Of a stretch of 64,000 nt of DNA, positions 10,780 through 19,065 are shown piece by piece. Made by a program: the position numbers and the translations under genes. Under the pieces are notes generated by a model. That model was not told the origin of the DNA, searched no databases, and worked only from the letters and a program-made list of their open reading frames with translations. Source of the stretch: Nocardioides iriomotensis (GTDB lineage: Bacteria > Actinomycetota > Actinomycetes > Propionibacteriales > Nocardioidaceae); NCBI RefSeq assembly GCF_004168035.1, contig NZ_SDPU01000010.1:123542-187541 (forward strand). The letters are read 5' to 3'. The first letter of the stretch is position 1. Each line of letters opens with the position of its first letter.

Positions 10780-13143
10780 GTGTCCCCCAATCGCTCACCG
10801 AGCGCCGTCGACGTGCTGCGCCGGCTCGCCGAGCGTCCCCGCCGCGGTGGCGGGCCCGACACGGACGCCGAGACGACCCGGCTCACGCACCTCGAGCTGC
10901 TGCCTGCGCGTCCCGGTGCCCGGGTGGACTGGCCCGGGTGGCTGCCGTCCCCGCTGCGCGAGGCGTGGCAGGCGCGCGGCATCGAACGGCCCTGGGCGCA
11001 CCAGGCGCAGGCCGCCGACCTCGCTCACCACGGCGCCCACGTCGTGCTGTCGACCGGCACCGCGTCCGGCAAGTCGCTCGGCTACCTGATGCCGGCGCTG
11101 ACCTCCGTGCTCGGGTCACGGGACCGCTTCGGCCGGCGCGGCGCCACCGTGCTGTACCTCTCCCCGACCAAGGCGCTCGCGCAGGACCAGCTCACCTCGC
11201 TGCGCGCGCTCGACGTGCCCGGGCTCGCGGCCACCACCCACGACGGGGACTCGAGCCGGGAGCAGCGCGAGTTCGCCCGCGACCACGCGGAGTACGTCCT
11301 CACCAACCCCGACATGCTCCACCACTCGCTGCTGCCGGGGCACCAGCGCTGGTCGCGCTTCCTCGGCTCGGTCGCCTTCGTCGTGGTCGACGAGTGCCAC
11401 CACTACCGCGGCGTGTTCGGCGCGCACGTCGCGCAGATCCTGCGGCGGCTGCGCCGGGTCTGCGCCTTCCACGGCGCGTCACCCACGTTCGTGCTCGCGT
11501 CCGCCACGGTCGCGGAACCCGACGTGTCGGCCTCCCGCCTCGTCGGGCTGCCGGTCACCGCCGTGAGCGACGACGCCTCCCAGCGCGGCGAGGTCGCGCT
11601 CGCGCTCTGGGAACCGGCGTTCTCGTCGCTCCTCGGCGAGCACGGCGCTCCGGTGCGACGCCCGGCCACCGCCGAGACCGCCGACCTGCTCACCGACCTG
11701 GTGGTCGACAACGTCCGCACGCTCGCGTTCGTCCGGTCCCGGCAGGGCGCCGAGTCCGTCGCGATGACGGCCCGCCGGCAGCTCGAGGAGGTCGAGCCCG
11801 GTCTCGGCCGCCGGGTCGCCGCCTATCGCGGCGGCTACCTGCCCGAGGACCGTCGTGCCCTCGAGGGCGCGCTGCGCGCCGGCACGCTCCTCGGCGTCGC
11901 CGCCACCAATGCCCTCGAGCTCGGCATCGACGTGGCCGGCCTCGACGCCGTCGTCATGGCCGGCTTCCCCGGCACGCGGGCCGCCCTGTGGCAGCAGGTC
12001 GGCCGGGCCGGACGCGCCGGGCAGGACGCGCTCGGGGTGCTGGTCGCGCGCGACGACCCGCTCGACACCTATCTCGTGAACCACCCCGAGGCGCTCTTCG
12101 GCCGGCCGGTCGAGGCCAACGTGTTCGACCCCGACAACCCCTACGTCCTCGGCCCGCACCTGTGCGCCGCCGCCGACGAGCTGCCGCTGACCGAGCAGGA
12201 CCTGCCGATGTTCGGGCCGCTCGCGCGCGCCGGCGTCGACGCCCTCACCGAGGCGGGCATGCTGCGCCGGCGCGCCCGCGGCTGGCACTGGACCGACCGT
12301 CGCCGCGCCAGCGACCTCGCCGACATCCGCTCCTCCGGCGGCGCGCCGGTCCGGCTCGTCGAGGCCGGCACCGGGCGCCTCGTCGGCACGGTTGACCAGA
12401 GCTCCGCGCACGCGACGGTCCACCAGGGCGCGGTGTACCTGCACCAGGGCGACACCTACGTCGTCGACTCGCTCGACCTCGACGACGGGGTCGCCGTGCT
12501 CCATCCCGACGACCCGCCGTACTCCACGAGCGCGCGTGACATCACCGACATCGCCATCACCGGCCGGCGGGAGCACGTGGCGTGGGGACCGGCCGAGGTC
12601 GCGACCGGCACGGTGCGCGTGACGCACCAGGTGGTGTCGTACGTGCGCAAGCAGCTGCGCACCGGCGAGATCCTCGGCGAGGAGCCGCTCGACCTGCCCG
12701 AACGCATCCTCGAGACCAGCGCGGTGTGGTGGACGCTGCCCGACGACGTCCTGGAGGAGGCGGGCTTCGCCGGGCGCGACCGGCCGGGCGCCGCCCACGC
12801 CGCCGAGCACGCCTCGATCGGGCTGCTGCCGTTGTTCGCGACGTGCGACCGGTGGGACATCGGCGGCGTCTCGACCGCTCGTCACCCGGACACCGGCATC
12901 CTCACGGTCTTCGTGTACGACGGACATCCCGGAGGCGCCGGGTTCGCCGAGCGCGGCTTCCGCGCGGCCGCCGAGTGGCTCACCGCGACCCGGGAGGCCA
13001 TCGACGGGTGCCAGTGCCTCGAGGGCTGCCCGTCGTGCGTGCAGTCGCCCAAGTGCGGCAACGGCAACAACCCGCTCGACAAGGCCGGCGCCGTGGCGAT
13101 GCTCGACGTGCTGCTGCGCCACGCTCCGCGCACGTCGTCCTGA
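10780..13143 (+). CDS. DEAD/DEAH-box helicase with C-terminal zinc-binding (DUF1998-type) domain
   Basis: This is a superfamily 2 helicase of the MrfA/YprA type, 787 residues. Visible motifs are Walker A STGTASGKSLGY (about residue 92), the DEAD-type box VVDECHHYRG (about 203), motif V NALELGIDVAGLD and motif VI QQVGRAGRAG. A C-terminal four-cysteine cluster CQCLEGCPSCVQSPKCGNG begins near residue 745. MrfA-like helicases are linked to DNA repair. I chose the GTG at 10780 (VSPNRSPSAVDVLRRL) because the longer open frame to 10588 would overlap bldG and reads as non-protein. A CAGACT box 6 bp before the GTG suggests a leaderless message. M. tuberculosis Rv3649 occupies the same place. Confidence 0.93.
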   Translation: MSPNRSPSAVDVLRRLAERPRRGGGPDTDAETTRLTHLELLPARPGARVDWPGWLPSPLREAWQARGIERPWAHQAQAADLAHHGAHVVLSTGTASGKSLGYLMPALTSVLGSRDRFGRRGATVLYLSPTKALAQDQLTSLRALDVPGLAATTHDGDSSREQREFARDHAEYVLTNPDMLHHSLLPGHQRWSRFLGSVAFVVVDECHHYRGVFGAHVAQILRRLRRVCAFHGASPTFVLASATVAEPDVSASRLVGLPVTAVSDDASQRGEVALALWEPAFSSLLGEHGAPVRRPATAETADLLTDLVVDNVRTLAFVRSRQGAESVAMTARRQLEEVEPGLGRRVAAYRGGYLPEDRRALEGALRAGTLLGVAATNALELGIDVAGLDAVVMAGFPGTRAALWQQVGRAGRAGQDALGVLVARDDPLDTYLVNHPEALFGRPVEANVFDPDNPYVLGPHLCAAADELPLTEQDLPMFGPLARAGVDALTEAGMLRRRARGWHWTDRRRASDLADIRSSGGAPVRLVEAGTGRLVGTVDQSSAHATVHQGAVYLHQGDTYVVDSLDLDDGVAVLHPDDPPYSTSARDITDIAITGRREHVAWGPAEVATGTVRVTHQVVSYVRKQLRTGEILGEEPLDLPERILETSAVWWTLPDDVLEEAGFAGRDRPGAAHAAEHASIGLLPLFATCDRWDIGGVSTARHPDTGILTVFVYDGHPGGAGFAERGFRAAAEWLTATREAIDGCQCLEGCPSCVQSPKCGNGNNPLDKAGAVAMLDVLLRHAPRTSS

Positions 13144-13170
13144 TCCGCGGACCCGTCCGGGCATGGCCGG

Positions 13171-13224
13171 TCGTGCGAACGGGAAGGACCTAGACGACGG
13201 TCGTACGAGGGCTATCGTGCGAAC
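13171..13224 (+). promoter_or_regulatory. Three TCGTRCGA boxes around a TATCGT -10 element
   Basis: TCGTGCGAAC occurs at 13171-13180 and again at 13215-13224. The perfect palindrome TCGTACGA lies between them at 13201-13208. The third box overlaps a TATCGT -10 (13213-13218) that probably drives the membrane-protein gene at 13246. The spacing suggests an operator, but the cognate regulator is unknown. Confidence 0.4.
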
Positions 13225-13245
13225 CACCACCGAAAGGGCCTCACC

Positions 13246-13728
13246 ATGCTGGTGCTCGGACTGATCCTCATCCTCCTGGCCGTCGGCCTGCTCGTGGCGT
13301 TCCTGTCGTCGGGCACCCAGCCGGTCACCTTCGACAGCGGCGTCTTCGACGTCACGATGAACACGCTGACCATCTACCTCCTCGGCGCCCTGACCCTGCT
13401 CCTGCTCGTGGCCGGTCTCGCGCTGCTGCGGGGTGGCACCCGGCGCGCCGCGCAGCGACGCAAGGAGCGCAAGGAGCTCGCGCGCCTGCAGAAGGAGCGG
13501 ACCGAGCGCGAGGCGGCATCCGTGCCTGCGGCCGAGACGCGCACCGACAGCACCGACACCGCCACCGCGCCCACCACGGCGACGACCGGCACGACGACGG
13601 CGACCGACCCCGGCCCGGCGGCTGGGTCTCACACGGCCGGGACGCCCGGTTCGTCCGACGCGTCCACCACGACGACGACAGAGACCACGCCGCCCACGGA
13701 GCCCGGCCAGCACCGTCAGGGCACCTGA
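13246..13728 (+). CDS. Small membrane protein with Thr-rich tail
   Basis: I do not recognise a named family. The 160-residue product has two transmembrane segments (about residues 2-20 and 42-64) separated by a short loop. A highly basic/coiled stretch (RRAAQRRKERKELARLQKER) follows, then a low-complexity Thr/Pro/Ala tail. The layout resembles LapA-domain membrane proteins. An AAAGGG ribosome site precedes the ATG. Its stop overlaps the tail of the convergent TadE-like gene by 13 bp. Confidence 0.65.
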   Translation: MLVLGLILILLAVGLLVAFLSSGTQPVTFDSGVFDVTMNTLTIYLLGALTLLLLVAGLALLRGGTRRAAQRRKERKELARLQKERTEREAASVPAAETRTDSTDTATAPTTATTGTTTATDPGPAAGSHTAGTPGSSDASTTTTTETTPPTEPGQHRQGT

Positions 13729-14075
13729 GCAGGACCGGCCCGCGCGGAGGCGCGCACCTCGACCTCTCGCCCGAGTGCCTGGGGACCGGCGCGGCTCAGC
13801 GTGACGACCAGCTCCTGGTCGGCGACGTCGCAGCGCCGTAGCGTCGCACCGTTGCGGCGGGCGATCGTGCCGGCCGCGGCGCAGCCGTCGTCGCCGCGCT
13901 GGAGCGCGGACGCCCCGGCGAGAGCGGCGAGGTCGGCAGCCGCCTGGACCCGGCGCTGGGAGACGAGCACGCCGCCCTGGAACGCGAGGACCAGCGCGGC
14001 GAGCAGGAGCAGGCCCACGAACGGGGTGATCCAGACGGCGGAGCCGCGGTCGCCGCGCGCGTGGCGGCCGGTCAC
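13716..14075 (-). CDS. TadE/TadG-like secretion-neighbourhood protein (Rv3654c type)
   Basis: The 119-residue protein has a short hydrophilic N terminus (RHARGDRGSAVWITPF), one transmembrane helix (about 15-35), and a segment QAAADLAALAGASALQRG typical of TadE/TadG-like minor pilins. It is the last gene of the minus-strand Tad operon and overlaps its upstream neighbour by 4 bp (ATGA). The role is inferred: a pseudopilin or assembly component exported by the TadABC machine. Mycobacterial Rv3654c sits at the equivalent place. Confidence 0.8.
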   Translation of the reverse strand: MTGRHARGDRGSAVWITPFVGLLLLAALVLAFQGGVLVSQRRVQAAADLAALAGASALQRGDDGCAAAGTIARRNGATLRRCDVADQELVVTLSRAGPQALGREVEVRASARAGPAQVP

Positions 14076-14482
14076 TGCTGCTCCCGGGCCGCCACGGCCT
14101 CGGCGCGCACCGTGACGTCCGGGAGGAACGCCAGGAGTCCGCCGGGCCCGCCGACAGCGGCGGACACCTCGACGGTCACGTCACTGCTGCCGCCGCCGAC
14201 GGCGAAGTCGGCCCCGGCGGGTGCCACCCGCCGGCCGAGCTCGAGAGCGGTGGCGCGGGGCTCGTCGCGGGCCAGGGCGCGGGCCACCTCGCGCGCGGCG
14301 TCGACGGTGCGCGTCTGGGCGGCTGCCAGGGCCAGCAGCCACACCAGCGCGATGGTGAGGGCGGCGAGGACCGGCATCACCATCACGGCCTCCGCGGTGG
14401 CGGCACCCCGCTCGGTGCGCCGCCCCGGGCCGGGGGCGCGCAGCAGGCACGCCCCCGACTCGGTCCTCGTGGGTCGCTGCAT
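14072..14482 (-). CDS. TadE-like pseudopilin
   Basis: The 136-residue protein starts MQRPTRTESG and has the TadE signature ERGAATAEAVMVMPVLAALT, with a cleavable-type leader followed by one hydrophobic helix, and then a soluble domain rich in small residues. The start ATG overlaps the DUF4244 stop (TGATG), which fixes it; the longer frame upstream is an artefact. It probably forms a minor pilin subunit with its downstream partner. Overlap on both sides indicates tight translational coupling in the Tad operon. Confidence 0.85.
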   Translation of the reverse strand: MQRPTRTESGACLLRAPGPGRRTERGAATAEAVMVMPVLAALTIALVWLLALAAAQTRTVDAAREVARALARDEPRATALELGRRVAPAGADFAVGGGSSDVTVEVSAAVGGPGGLLAFLPDVTVRAEAVAAREQQ

Positions 14483-14697
14483 CAGCCGAGGCCGATGACC
14501 TTGAAGATCAGCTCGAAGAGCATCTTCAGCAGGTCCTGCCCCCAGTCGCTGGTGAGCAGCTTGATCAGCACGGCGGCGAGGCCGCAGCCGGCCGCCGTGA
14601 CGACGGCGTACTCGGCGGTGGCGACACCGCGCTCGTCGAGCCGGGCGGCTCGACGGGCCATCCGGTGGTGCAGGCGGGCGACGGGTGCGTGGGTCAT
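14482..14697 (-). CDS. DUF4244 Flp-pilin-like small protein
   Basis: This 71-residue peptide fits the DUF4244 pattern: a basic leader, then ERGVATAEYAVVTAAGCG (residues 23-40) and one transmembrane helix. The E-A-x-A-E-Y arrangement resembles Flp/Tad major pilins, which a prepilin peptidase cleaves ahead of the helix. It is the likely structural pilin of the locus. The start ATG at 14697 has a clear GAGGAGG ribosome site. A 143-bp gap separates it from tadC, so it may also have its own mRNA or processing site and be expressed more highly. Confidence 0.85.
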   Translation of the reverse strand: MTHAPVARLHHRMARRAARLDERGVATAEYAVVTAAGCGLAAVLIKLLTSDWGQDLLKMLFELIFKVIGLG

Positions 14698-14840
14698 GAC
14701 TACCTCCTCGATGAGCCCGGCCGGGTGGCGCGGGCGGTGGGTGTGACACCGACTCTCGTCGTGGTGGCGGCGGCGCGCGGCGCGTGGGTCGGCGACTGGG
14801 GACGAGGCCGCGCGGGGCGCTGCTGGGGACGGGTTCGGGC

Positions 14841-15587
14841 TCACGGGAGGGTCACCACCGACAGGGATCCGGCGACCAGCGGGACGACACCGAGCAGGAC
14901 GAAGGCGGGCATCAGGCACACCCCGAGAGGGAGCGCGGCGCGGACGCCGACGGCGCGGGCACGGGCCTCGGTGCGGCTGCGCGAGGCGAGCCTGAGGTCG
15001 TCGGCGTGGGCGGCCATGGCGTCCGCGACGGAGGCGCCGCTGTCGACGGCGCGGAGCACGGTGCGGCCCCAGCCGCCGAGCTGGGGGTGCGCGGCGACCT
15101 CGCGCCACACCACGACCGGATCGGCCCCGAGCCGCAGCCGCGCGGAGATCTGCTCGAGCTCGTCGCGCAGCGGTGGGTCCAGGACACGGGCGACCTCGTC
15201 GAGCGCCGCGCCAGGCGCCTGCCCGACCGCGAGGCAGGAGGCGAGCAGGTCGACGGCGAGCGGGAGCGCGTCGTCGATCGCCTCACGGCGGCGGCGCTCG
15301 GCCCGAGGCTCCATGCGGCTGACCCACGTGCCCACGGCGAGCCCGACCGCGGCACCGACGACGACGCCGGGCGGACCACCGAGGAACAGGGCGACGCCCA
15401 GACCGGCGAGGGCGCCGGCCAGCAGGGCGGGCCGGGGCCGACGCGGTCGCGGCGGGGAGGCGCCCGACCCGGGTCGGGCGGTGACAGCGACCGGGGTCGC
15501 GGCGCGAGGCCAGGCGAGCAGGATCGCTGAGGCGGCGAGGACCGCCGCCACCAGGGCGAGGACGGCGGAGGCCGGCGGCGCGGTCAC
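14841..15587 (-). CDS. tadC: TadC-like type II secretion F-domain membrane protein
   Basis: The 248-residue protein has N-terminal hydrophobic segments, a conserved T2SSF core (EAIDDALPLAVDLLASCLAVG and a following RDELEQISARLRLG), and C-terminal transmembrane helices ending in LPLGVCLMPAFVLLGVVPLV. GspF-type proteins form the inner-membrane platform on which pilins are assembled. The GTG at 15587 overlaps the tadB stop by 4 bp (GTGA), which sets the start. Confidence 0.88.
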   Translation of the reverse strand: MTAPPASAVLALVAAVLAASAILLAWPRAATPVAVTARPGSGASPPRPRRPRPALLAGALAGLGVALFLGGPPGVVVGAAVGLAVGTWVSRMEPRAERRRREAIDDALPLAVDLLASCLAVGQAPGAALDEVARVLDPPLRDELEQISARLRLGADPVVVWREVAAHPQLGGWGRTVLRAVDSGASVADAMAAHADDLRLASRSRTEARARAVGVRAALPLGVCLMPAFVLLGVVPLVAGSLSVVTLP

Positions 15588-16396
15588 CGCGACCCCACCG
15601 AGCCGGCGATCCGGTCGATCCAGGCGAGACCGGCGACGACGAGGAGGACCCCGGCGAGGAGGCAGCCGGCGCCGACGGGCTGTTCGACGAGGAACCGCCA
15701 CGGGGTGGCACCGATACCCGAGGCCATCGCCAGGGTGCCGAGCGGGAGCAGGGCCACCAGCCGCGCCGTCGCGCGGGCGGACGCGAGCTCGCCCGCGACG
15801 AGGGACGCGGCGTGGTCGCGGGCGCGGGCCGAGGCGACCACCTGGCCGAGCGACGAGGCCAGGGCGGCGCCGGAGCGGGCGGACACCTGCCAGGCGGCGG
15901 CGAGGTCGACGAGGCCGTCGGCGCCGGGGCGTCGGCCGAGCTCGCGCAGCGCCGTGGGTACGTCGGAGCCGAGACGCGCGGCCGCCACGGCCGGAGCGAG
16001 CTCGGGCCAGATCTCGGCGGCCCGCGTGAGGGCGTGCAGCGGCGGTCGGCCGGCCCGGAGCTCGCCCGCCATCGCCTCCCCCACCTCGACGACGAGCGCG
16101 CGGCGCCGGGCGCGGTCCCGGTCGGCACGGCGCTGATGCACGGCCAGGACGACGCCGGCCAGGCAGACCGCCCCGGCGAGCCCGGCGACGAGCCGGGGGC
16201 CGTCGAGCAGCGTGAGCCCCGCACCGGAGGCGGCGACCGCGACGGCCACGGTCAGGGGCGCGGCACCCCCCGCGCGGCTCGGCCGTGTCGCGCGGCCGGC
16301 GTCCGGGTCGCGGTCCGCACTGGGGGGCGCCGGGAGCAGCAGCAGGACCGCCAGGCCGGCCAGGATGGCCGCGACCAGCGCGAGAGGCACGGTCAT
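15584..16396 (-). CDS. tadB: TadB-like type II secretion F-domain membrane protein
   Basis: The 270-residue partner of TadC starts with a hydrophobic segment (VPLALVAAILAGLAVLLLL). It has an internal transmembrane pair, a cytoplasmic T2SSF domain (GEAMAGELRAGRPPLHALTR to the REL/ADG region), and C-terminal helices. With TadC it probably forms the membrane platform driven by TadA. It overlaps genes on both sides by 4 bp. Confidence 0.88.
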   Translation of the reverse strand: MTVPLALVAAILAGLAVLLLLPAPPSADRDPDAGRATRPSRAGGAAPLTVAVAVAASGAGLTLLDGPRLVAGLAGAVCLAGVVLAVHQRRADRDRARRRALVVEVGEAMAGELRAGRPPLHALTRAAEIWPELAPAVAAARLGSDVPTALRELGRRPGADGLVDLAAAWQVSARSGAALASSLGQVVASARARDHAASLVAGELASARATARLVALLPLGTLAMASGIGATPWRFLVEQPVGAGCLLAGVLLVVAGLAWIDRIAGSVGSR

Positions 16397-17556
16397 GACG
16401 GGAGCCGGGCGTCGAGCAGCACTTGGAGGGCCGCGCCGCCCGGCCCCTCGCGGGTGCGGCCGTCGACGGTGCCCGCGGCCGGGACCGCGCGAACGACACC
16501 GTCGCCGTCCCGCCGGAGGACCGCGACCTCGGCGAGGGCGCGACGGCCGCCGCGGTGCCGGTCGCGACCGAGGTGGACGACGACGTCGACGGCGGCCGCG
16601 AGCTGGGAGTGCACCGCGGCCCGGGGCAGCCCGGCCGCCATGCCGAGGGCCTCGATGCGGGCCGGGACGTCGGCAGCGGAGTTGGCGTGGAGGGTGCCGC
16701 AGCCGCCCTCGTGGCCGGTGTTGAGGGCCGCGAGCAGGTCGGCCACCTCGGCGCCGCGGACCTCGCCGACCACGAGCCGGTCGGGACGCATGCGGAGGGC
16801 CTGGCGGACGAGGACGTGCATGGGTACCTCGCCCGCGCCCTCGACGTTGGCCGGCCGGGTCTCGAGCCCGACGACGTGGGGGTGGTCGGGGCGCAGCTCG
16901 CTGGCGTCCTCGACGAGCACCATCCGGTCGCCGGACGGCACGAGGCTCAGCAACGCCGAGAGCAGCGTGGTCTTGCCGGTGCCCGTGCCGCCGCTGACCA
17001 GGAACGAGAGCCGGGCGGCGACGATCCGGCGCAGCAGTCCGGCGGCGGGCCGGTCGAGGGCGCCCGCGTCGACCAGCTCGTCGAGGGTGAACACGCGACG
17101 GCGGGGCACCCGCAGCGACACGGTCGTGCCGGGCCTGGCGAGCGGGGAGAGCACCGCGTGGAACCGCGTGCCGTCGGGCAGCCGGAGATCTGCGTAGGGC
17201 GTGGCGTCGTCGAGGCGCCGGCCACCCGCCGCGGCGAGACGCTGGGCGAGGCGACGGACGGCGCCGTCGTCGGGGAACCGGACGGACGTGTGCTCAAGGC
17301 CGGCGCCGCGGTCGACGTAGACCGCGTCGGGTCCGTTGACGAGGACGTCGGTCACGCCGTCGAGGCGCAGCAGCGGCTCGAGCGGACCGGCGCCGAGGAC
17401 GTCGGCGCTGAGCCGGTCGTGGACCTCGAGGACGGCGGCGTCGCCGACGGGGCTGCCGCGCTCGCGCAGGGCGGCCGCGACGCGGGCGGGTGTGAGCTGG
17501 GCGCCGTCGCGGGCGAGGCGGGCGCGGACCGCGTCCACGAGCGCGTCGTCCGTCAT
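16393..17556 (-). CDS. tadA: TadA/CpaF pilus assembly ATPase
   Basis: The 387-residue secretion ATPase drives Flp/Tad pilus assembly. An N-terminal domain (about 1-120) precedes the RecA-like core with Walker A GGTGTGKTTL (189-198). The Asp box MVLVEDASEL, the His-box region RPDRLVVGEVRGAEVADLL and the GCGTLHANSA segment follow. It overlaps ssd upstream and tadB downstream by 4 bp each, so the whole block is one polycistron. Confidence 0.94.
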   Translation of the reverse strand: MTDDALVDAVRARLARDGAQLTPARVAAALRERGSPVGDAAVLEVHDRLSADVLGAGPLEPLLRLDGVTDVLVNGPDAVYVDRGAGLEHTSVRFPDDGAVRRLAQRLAAAGGRRLDDATPYADLRLPDGTRFHAVLSPLARPGTTVSLRVPRRRVFTLDELVDAGALDRPAAGLLRRIVAARLSFLVSGGTGTGKTTLLSALLSLVPSGDRMVLVEDASELRPDHPHVVGLETRPANVEGAGEVPMHVLVRQALRMRPDRLVVGEVRGAEVADLLAALNTGHEGGCGTLHANSAADVPARIEALGMAAGLPRAAVHSQLAAAVDVVVHLGRDRHRGGRRALAEVAVLRRDGDGVVRAVPAAGTVDGRTREGPGGAALQVLLDARLPS

Positions 17557-18623
17557 CGCCGTCCTCCCAGTGCACGCAGGACGTCACGAGCGGCGGTCGC
17601 GAGCGGACCGCGCGAGGACCGCCCGCCCGGGACCGGGCCGAGACCGAGGTCGACGTGCTCGACGACGCGGCGCCGGGTCGGGTAGTCGGCGAGCAGGGGC
17701 AGGTCGAGCGCCCCGGCGACGCGGACCGGGTCGACGGCCCCGGCCGACGTGCGCACGACCACGCCGCCGACCCGTTGCCCGGTGCCCAGCCGGGAGGCGA
17801 CGCGGGCGGCGGAGGCGACCCCGGACACGGTCGCGTGGGCGAGCAGCACGACGGCGTCGCAGCGCGACAGGGCGGTGCCCGCCACGGACCCGTCCTGACC
17901 GACGGCGGTGCGGGGCAGGTCGAGGACGAGCACGTCCGCACTGCGCTGGGCGGCCGCGAGGACCTCGCGCACCACGGCGTCGTCGGGCTGCTCGACGAAG
18001 CCACCGCCGAAGCCGAGCAGGGCAAGGCCGTCACGCGCCGGGAGGGCATCCCGCAGGGCACGGGACCCGAGCCGTCCGTGCGCGGCGAGCAGGCCGTCCC
18101 AGCGCACGCCGTCGATCTCGTCGTAGCCGAGGAGCCGGCCGAGCCCTGGCCCCCACGGGTCGAGATCGACGAGGACGGCCGGCGCGCCTCGTGCTGCGAC
18201 CTGGCCGAGCGCGGCCGCGAACGTGCTCGCACCCGCCCCGCCGGAGCCGGGCAGCACGCCGATCGTGAGCGCCGTCGCGCTGGACCCGTCGGCGACGTCG
18301 CCGAGCAGCTCCACCAACCAGGGCTCGGCCGCCGGCAGCTCCACGACGTCGCGCGCGCCGACGGCCACCGCGTCGCGGAACACCCGGTCGGGCAGCGGAC
18401 CGGTGCCCACCACGTGGACGTCGTCGTGCCGGACCGGCTGGTGCGGCGCGAGCTCGGCGGCCGCGTCGGGGCCGACGAGCACCAGCGCAGCCGACGACCA
18501 CGACCGCAACGCACTGGCCGGGTCGGGGGCGACGTCGAGCGTCACGCCGGCCGCGGCGGCGAGCCGGAGCAGGTCGCCGAGCAGCGCGTCGTCGCGGGTG
18601 GCGAGCAGCACGGGGAGGTCCAT
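17553..18623 (-). CDS. ssd: Ssd/CpaE-like ParA-family protein
   Basis: The 356-residue protein resembles mycobacterial Rv3660c (Ssd, septum-site-determining) and CpaE/TadZ localisation factors. An N-terminal receiver-like domain (about 1-125) lacks an obvious phosphoacceptor pattern. A MinD/ParA domain follows with a deviant P-loop PGSGGAGASTFA, where serine replaces the usual KT pair, and VLVDLDPWGPG as switch/Walker B. TadZ proteins place the Tad machine in the cell, and mycobacterial Ssd affects division. It is the first gene of the Tad operon. The missing Walker lysine suggests weak or no ATP hydrolysis. Confidence 0.85.
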   Translation of the reverse strand: MDLPVLLATRDDALLGDLLRLAAAAGVTLDVAPDPASALRSWSSAALVLVGPDAAAELAPHQPVRHDDVHVVGTGPLPDRVFRDAVAVGARDVVELPAAEPWLVELLGDVADGSSATALTIGVLPGSGGAGASTFAAALGQVAARGAPAVLVDLDPWGPGLGRLLGYDEIDGVRWDGLLAAHGRLGSRALRDALPARDGLALLGFGGGFVEQPDDAVVREVLAAAQRSADVLVLDLPRTAVGQDGSVAGTALSRCDAVVLLAHATVSGVASAARVASRLGTGQRVGGVVVRTSAGAVDPVRVAGALDLPLLADYPTRRRVVEHVDLGLGPVPGGRSSRGPLATAARDVLRALGGRR

Positions 18624-18754
18624 GAAGCGACGATCCCCGGCAGTGCCCTCGGAGGGCGGCGCGAGGCGAGAGCCCTGTGGAGAAAGGGGATTCGAGGCGA
18701 CCTGGGGACGAAGTCCGGCGCGGCAGCGGTCGTGCGGCGGGCCCAGGAAAGGGG

Positions 18755-18788
18755 GCGGCCCCCGGTCGGGGGGGTGACCGGGGGCCGC
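18755..18788. other. Strong 13-bp inverted repeat in ssd/Tad operon leader
   Basis: GCGGCCCCCGGTC (18755-18767) and GACCGGGGGCCGC (18776-18788) pair perfectly around an 8-nt loop of seven G and one T. It lies 132 bp upstream of ssd. On the minus strand it is followed by a C/T-rich stretch. It could be an attenuator, a terminator for transcription entering the Tad operon, or a protein site. Confidence 0.55.
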
Positions 18789-18912
18789 AGGAGTCAGACT
18801 CTGGGGGGCTGAGCCTGACCCTCACCAGCGACTGGGGGGATGCCGCTGGGAATCGTGGGAGCATGGCAGTCCGCACTGCCGGAACTCGGGGACCGGTTGA
18901 TGGTAGCGCGTC

Positions 18913-18940
18913 CTTTACTCGCTGTCGCCCTCACTATGCT
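18913..18940 (+). promoter_or_regulatory. Promoter candidate for the HAD phosphatase gene
   Basis: CTTTAC at 18913-18918 and TATGCT at 18935-18940 are separated by 16 bp. Transcription would start near 18947, leaving a leader of about 120 nt before the ATG at 19066. Confidence 0.4.
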
Positions 18941-19065
18941 CGGGTCGACACTCCCCCGGCGACGTCCGGTGCGCGCACCGCCGAACCGGCACGCTACGCG
19001 GCCACCTGCTCCACCGGCGACCGGGGGTGAGCGCACGGGGTCGTCGACACGGCAGGAGGCAACAC

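Larger units (their letters stand above)
18624..19065. other. Intergenic region between divergent ssd and HAD gene
   Basis: This 442-bp gap has no convincing gene. It contains a very strong hairpin (18755-18788), a short palindrome GAGTCAGACTC (18792-18802) just beyond it, several G-runs, and a TATGCT -10 for the HAD gene. The G-rich half lies on the ssd-leader side. Confidence 0.6.
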
